Source: Zoogloea dura (GTDB lineage: Bacteria; Pseudomonadota; Gammaproteobacteria; Burkholderiales; Rhodocyclaceae). From it: a DNA stretch of 64,000 nucleotides. The notes below the pieces were generated by a model. The model had not been told where the DNA came from, searched no databases, and worked only from the letters and a program-made list of their open reading frames with translations. The stretch spans positions 1 through 64,000 of the forward strand of contig NZ_JABBGA010000003.1 of the NCBI RefSeq assembly GCF_012927165.1, in the 5' to 3' direction. Every line of letters begins with the position of its first letter. The stretch's first letter is position 1. Of the stretch, positions 61,830 through 64,000 are shown piece by piece. Both the position numbers and the translations under genes were made by a program.

Positions 61830-62641
61830 CGCCGGTACTGCCCCGGCGTAGCGGCCACGTGGCGCTTGAAGGCCCGCTGCAGGTGGGCCTGGTCGGCAAA
61901 GCCGGCCTCCAGCGCCACATCGGCGATGGGGTGGCCTTGGCGCAGGCGGGCGCGGCAGAACTGGATGCGGCGATTGACCAGGTAGGCGTGGGGCGTCATC
62001 CCGTACTGCCCCTTGAACGCCCGGATCAGGTGGGACTGGGACAAGCCCGCCGCGGCGCAGATGTCGTCCAGGCGCAGGCTGCGGGTGTAGTTGTCGCGGA
62101 TGAAATCGGCGGCCCGGGCCAGGGGCCGGTGCACCTCGGCACGGCACTCCGGAGGCGGGTCGAGGTGGTCGTGCAGATCGGCCACGAAACCCACCAGGGC
62201 GGCCTCCTTGGCGAGCAGCCCTGCCGCGGGGTCATCCAGCAGCCGGCACAGCGCCGCGGTCGCCCGGTACAGGCCCGGGGCATGGCTGAGCCGGGTGGCC
62301 GAAGGGCGGAAGCCCCGCTCGCCGGCAAAGCCCAGTTCCTGTTGCCGGCAGGCCAGCCACGCCGTGTCGAGGTAGAGCATGCGGTAGGACCACGGCGCAT
62401 CCTCCAGCGGATTGCAGGCATGCACCTCCTCCGGGTTCATGATCACCACCGCCCCGGGCCCCACCCGCTCGCGCAGGCGGCCGTTCACGTAGGTGCTGCG
62501 GCCGCCGGTGATGATCCCGAGGGAAAAGCTCTCGTGGCTGTGCGGGGCGTAGCAGACGCGCCGCCCGTCGGCGATGGAGCGGGCTTCGGCGAAGGGCAGC
62601 GCGGGGTCGTACCAGAAGCGGGGAGTGGCGTCGGAGGGCAT
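61826..62641 (-). CDS. AraC-family transcriptional regulator
   Basis: A 271-residue regulator. An N-terminal AraC cupin-like sensing domain (HSHESFSLGIITGG, VVIMNPEEVHACNP) precedes two C-terminal helix-turn-helix units (LDDICAAAGLSQSHLIRAFK; IADVALEAGFADQAHLQRAF). It probably controls the neighbouring LysE-family exporter gene, with which it converges. Confidence 0.92.
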   Translation of the reverse strand: MPSDATPRFWYDPALPFAEARSIADGRRVCYAPHSHESFSLGIITGGRSTYVNGRLRERVGPGAVVIMNPEEVHACNPLEDAPWSYRMLYLDTAWLACRQQELGFAGERGFRPSATRLSHAPGLYRATAALCRLLDDPAAGLLAKEAALVGFVADLHDHLDPPPECRAEVHRPLARAADFIRDNYTRSLRLDDICAAAGLSQSHLIRAFKGQYGMTPHAYLVNRRIQFCRARLRQGHPIADVALEAGFADQAHLQRAFKRHVAATPGQYRR

Positions 62642-62681
62642 GCCTCGTTCCTCAAGGCCGTGAGGACGCCACTGTACCCCG

Positions 62682-62701
62682 CCGGGCGGCGCCGCGCCCG
62701 G
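62682..62701 (-). terminator. Hairpin downstream of yjdM
   Basis: CCGGGCG-GCGCCG-CGCCCGG forms a 7-bp stem with a 6-base loop, starting 3 bases past the yjdM stop on the minus strand. There is no T-tract. Confidence 0.45.
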
Positions 62702-62704
62702 GGC

Positions 62705-63037
62705 TCAGGCCTTCTTGACGAACTCCGACTTGAGCTGCATGGCGCCGAAGCCGTCGATCTTGCAGTCGATGTCGTGGTCACCATCGACCAGGCGGATGTT
62801 CTTGACCTTGGTGCCGACCTTCACCACCGAGGACGAGCCCTTGACCTTGAGGTCCTTGATCACGGTGACCGAATCACCGTCCTGCAGCACGTTGCCGTTG
62901 GCGTCACGCACCACCTTCTGTTCTTCGGCGGCGGCCACCCTGGGCCACTCGTGGGCGCATTCGGGGCACACGAAGTTGTCCCCGTCCTCGTAGGTGAACT
63001 CGGACTTGCACTGGGGGCACGGGGGCAGGCTGCTCAT
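62705..63037 (-). CDS. yjdM: Zinc-ribbon alkylphosphonate utilisation operon protein homologue YjdM
   Basis: A 110-residue cytosolic protein with an N-terminal zinc ribbon ([21 protein letters not shown], four Cys) and a C-terminal KOW/SH3-like PhnA domain ([40 protein letters not shown]). ATG 63037 has AAGGAAAG upstream. Despite the PhnA name, a role in phosphonate metabolism is not established for the family. Confidence 0.93.
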   Translation of the reverse strand: MSSLPPCPQCKSEFTYEDGDNFVCPECAHEWPRVAAAEEQKVVRDANGNVLQDGDSVTVIKDLKVKGSSSVVKVGTKVKNIRLVDGDHDIDCKIDGFGAMQLKSEFVKKA

Positions 63038-63161
63038 GGACTTTCCTTTGAATGAAGCGCCCGGCTGGCGGGCGGAAGGGGCGCAAGAATAACCTTTTGG
63101 CGGGCAGGGGGAAATGCCGGGCCGCCCTGTGCTAGGGTTCGCCCCCCAAGGAAGAGCTGCC

Positions 63162-63536
63162 ATGACGACCTCCCGCAACACTCCGCCCCCGCCCCCCGCC
63201 GACAGCCGCGGCACCCGCGCGGCGCTGATCTTCGCCCTCGCCGCGGAGCGCCTGTCCCTGTACTACGAGCACGGCCAGTGGCCCACCGAGGCCCAGGGCG
63301 CCACCCTGGTGGCCGACTGGCTGGGCCGCACCCGGCGCAGCCTGCCCCTGGCGGAGCGGCGCCAGTTGTCGGCCCTCAGCGACAGCCTGGCGCGCCGCCT
63401 GGCCGGCGAGCTGTCCCGCGAGGCGGGGCTGCACGTCGTGCACGAGATGATGGAAGCCCTCGACCCCAACCACGAAAGCGACCTGAGCCGGGCCCTGATG
63501 GGCGAATGCGAGCGCCTGCTCGACGAGGGGGCCTGA
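63162..63536 (+). CDS. Small hypothetical protein
   Basis: A 124-residue soluble protein, mostly helical ([39 protein letters not shown]). The Pro-rich N-terminus has no signal peptide features. The ATG has AAGGAAGAG upstream. I do not recognise a domain. It converges on the siroheme decarboxylase gene, with the two stop codons directly abutting. Confidence 0.7.
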   Translation: MTTSRNTPPPPPADSRGTRAALIFALAAERLSLYYEHGQWPTEAQGATLVADWLGRTRRSLPLAERRQLSALSDSLARRLAGELSREAGLHVVHEMMEALDPNHESDLSRALMGECERLLDEGA

Positions 63537-64000
63537 TTACGCACCGCCGATGCGCAGGCCGGTCTTCTTGAGGATGGCGGTGGAGAACAGCACGTCCTGC
63601 CCCCGGCAGGCGCTGCCCAGCAGCCTGGCGATCTCGGCGACGCCGGCCAGCACGGTGTCCCGGTCACGGCCGTGCACCATGGCGAACAGGTTGTAGGGCC
63701 AGTCGGGCAGCGCCCGCGGGCGCTCGTAGCAGTGGGTGACGAAGTCGAGGCGCCCCACCGCCTCGCCCAGCTCGACGATGCGCGCGTCGTCCACGTCCCA
63801 GACCGACATGCCGTTGGCCGTGTAGCCCAGGGCATAGTGGTTGGGCACCGCACCGATGCGGCGGATGCGGCCGCTGGCGAGCATGGCGGCGAGGCGGGCC
63901 TTGACCTCCTCGGCCGTCACCCCCAGCCCGGCTGCCAGGGCGTCGTAGGGGCGTGCCACCAGGGGCAGGCCGGCCTGGGTGGCGATGACCAGGCGGCGGT
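63537..64000 (-). CDS. Siroheme decarboxylase-type protein (NirD/L/G/H, AsnC-like), runs off right edge
   Basis: The frame is open to the end of the window. It reads RRLVIATQAGLPLVARPYDA, then IRRIGAVPNHYALGYTANGM, SVWDV, and a C-terminal LPDWPYNLFAMVHGRDRD. This is the AsnC/Lrp-like fold of siroheme decarboxylase subunits. In denitrifiers these (NirD, NirL, NirG, NirH) make 12,18-didecarboxysiroheme, a precursor of heme d1 of cytochrome cd1 nitrite reductase. Which of the four it is cannot be decided here. The start lies beyond 64000; the internal GTG at 63959 is not the likely start because conserved residues continue upstream of it. Confidence 0.87.
   Translation of the reverse strand, partial: RRLVIATQAGLPLVARPYDALAAGLGVTAEEVKARLAAMLASGRIRRIGAVPNHYALGYTANGMSVWDVDDARIVELGEAVGRLDFVTHCYERPRALPDWPYNLFAMVHGRDRDTVLAGVAEIARLLGSACRGQDVLFSTAILKKTGLRIGGA

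Overview
The window is high-GC DNA with tightly packed genes, frequent 4-base start/stop overlaps and GTG starts. The gene content suggests a betaproteobacterium, most likely a denitrifying member of the Rhodocyclales (Azoarcus/Thauera/Zoogloea/Azospira type). Pointers are a siroheme-decarboxylase (heme d1 pathway) gene at the right edge, bacteriohemerythrin, LutABC lactate oxidation genes and several c-di-GMP and hybrid-kinase genes. The taxonomic assignment is inference from gene content only.

Layout. 1-360: tail end of an IS481-type transposase. 527-5859: housekeeping genes (bacteriohemerythrin, TauE-type exporter, EVE protein, MscS-type channel, DMT transporter, ruvC). 6030-25402: a one-strand operon of 15 genes encoding a complete extracellular contractile injection system (eCIS, Photorhabdus virulence cassette type). 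In order it holds a DUF4255 cap protein, an unknown protein, one sheath, two tube proteins, a tiny DUF5908 protein, a LysM adaptor, a VgrG/Pvc8-like spike, a PAAR tip, a gp25-like protein, two large baseplate proteins, a large unassigned protein, the eCIS tape-measure protein and an AAA+ ATPase. 25424-25542 is a tandem repeat. 25540-28707 encodes a 1055-residue DUF4157 protein with an HELTH peptidase motif near the N-terminus and a deaminase-type HAE...PCxxC domain at the C-terminus, the likely payload. 28739-42776: metabolic and signalling genes (ketosamine kinase, P-type Ca2+ ATPase, MASE1-CHASE hybrid kinase, lutABC, an HD-GYP protein paired with a hybrid kinase, a His-rich secreted protein). 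42933-43844: ROK kinase. 43963-50555: a four-gene operon (DUF4062 protein with degenerate P-loop, MoxR AAA+ ATPase, vWA protein, and a 1052-residue protein with two TIR-like Rossmann modules, a TIR domain and a CHAT-like domain lacking its catalytic dyad). 50561-64000: chromosomal genes (rarD, DUF1840, isochorismatase-type hydrolase, LysR, diguanylate cyclase, esterase, PBP1A, aspartic protease, panE, LysE/AraC, yjdM, siroheme decarboxylase).

The two standout systems are the eCIS with its predicted deaminase payload and the MoxR-vWA conflict-type operon. The latter belongs to the general class of ternary MoxR/vWA/effector systems proposed from comparative genomics, but its effector architecture looks unusual. 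A probable frameshift or non-canonical start sits at the beginning of the eCIS spike gene and decides whether the particle can be built. No stretch longer than 300 bases lacks a gene. No tRNA, rRNA or CRISPR array was seen.
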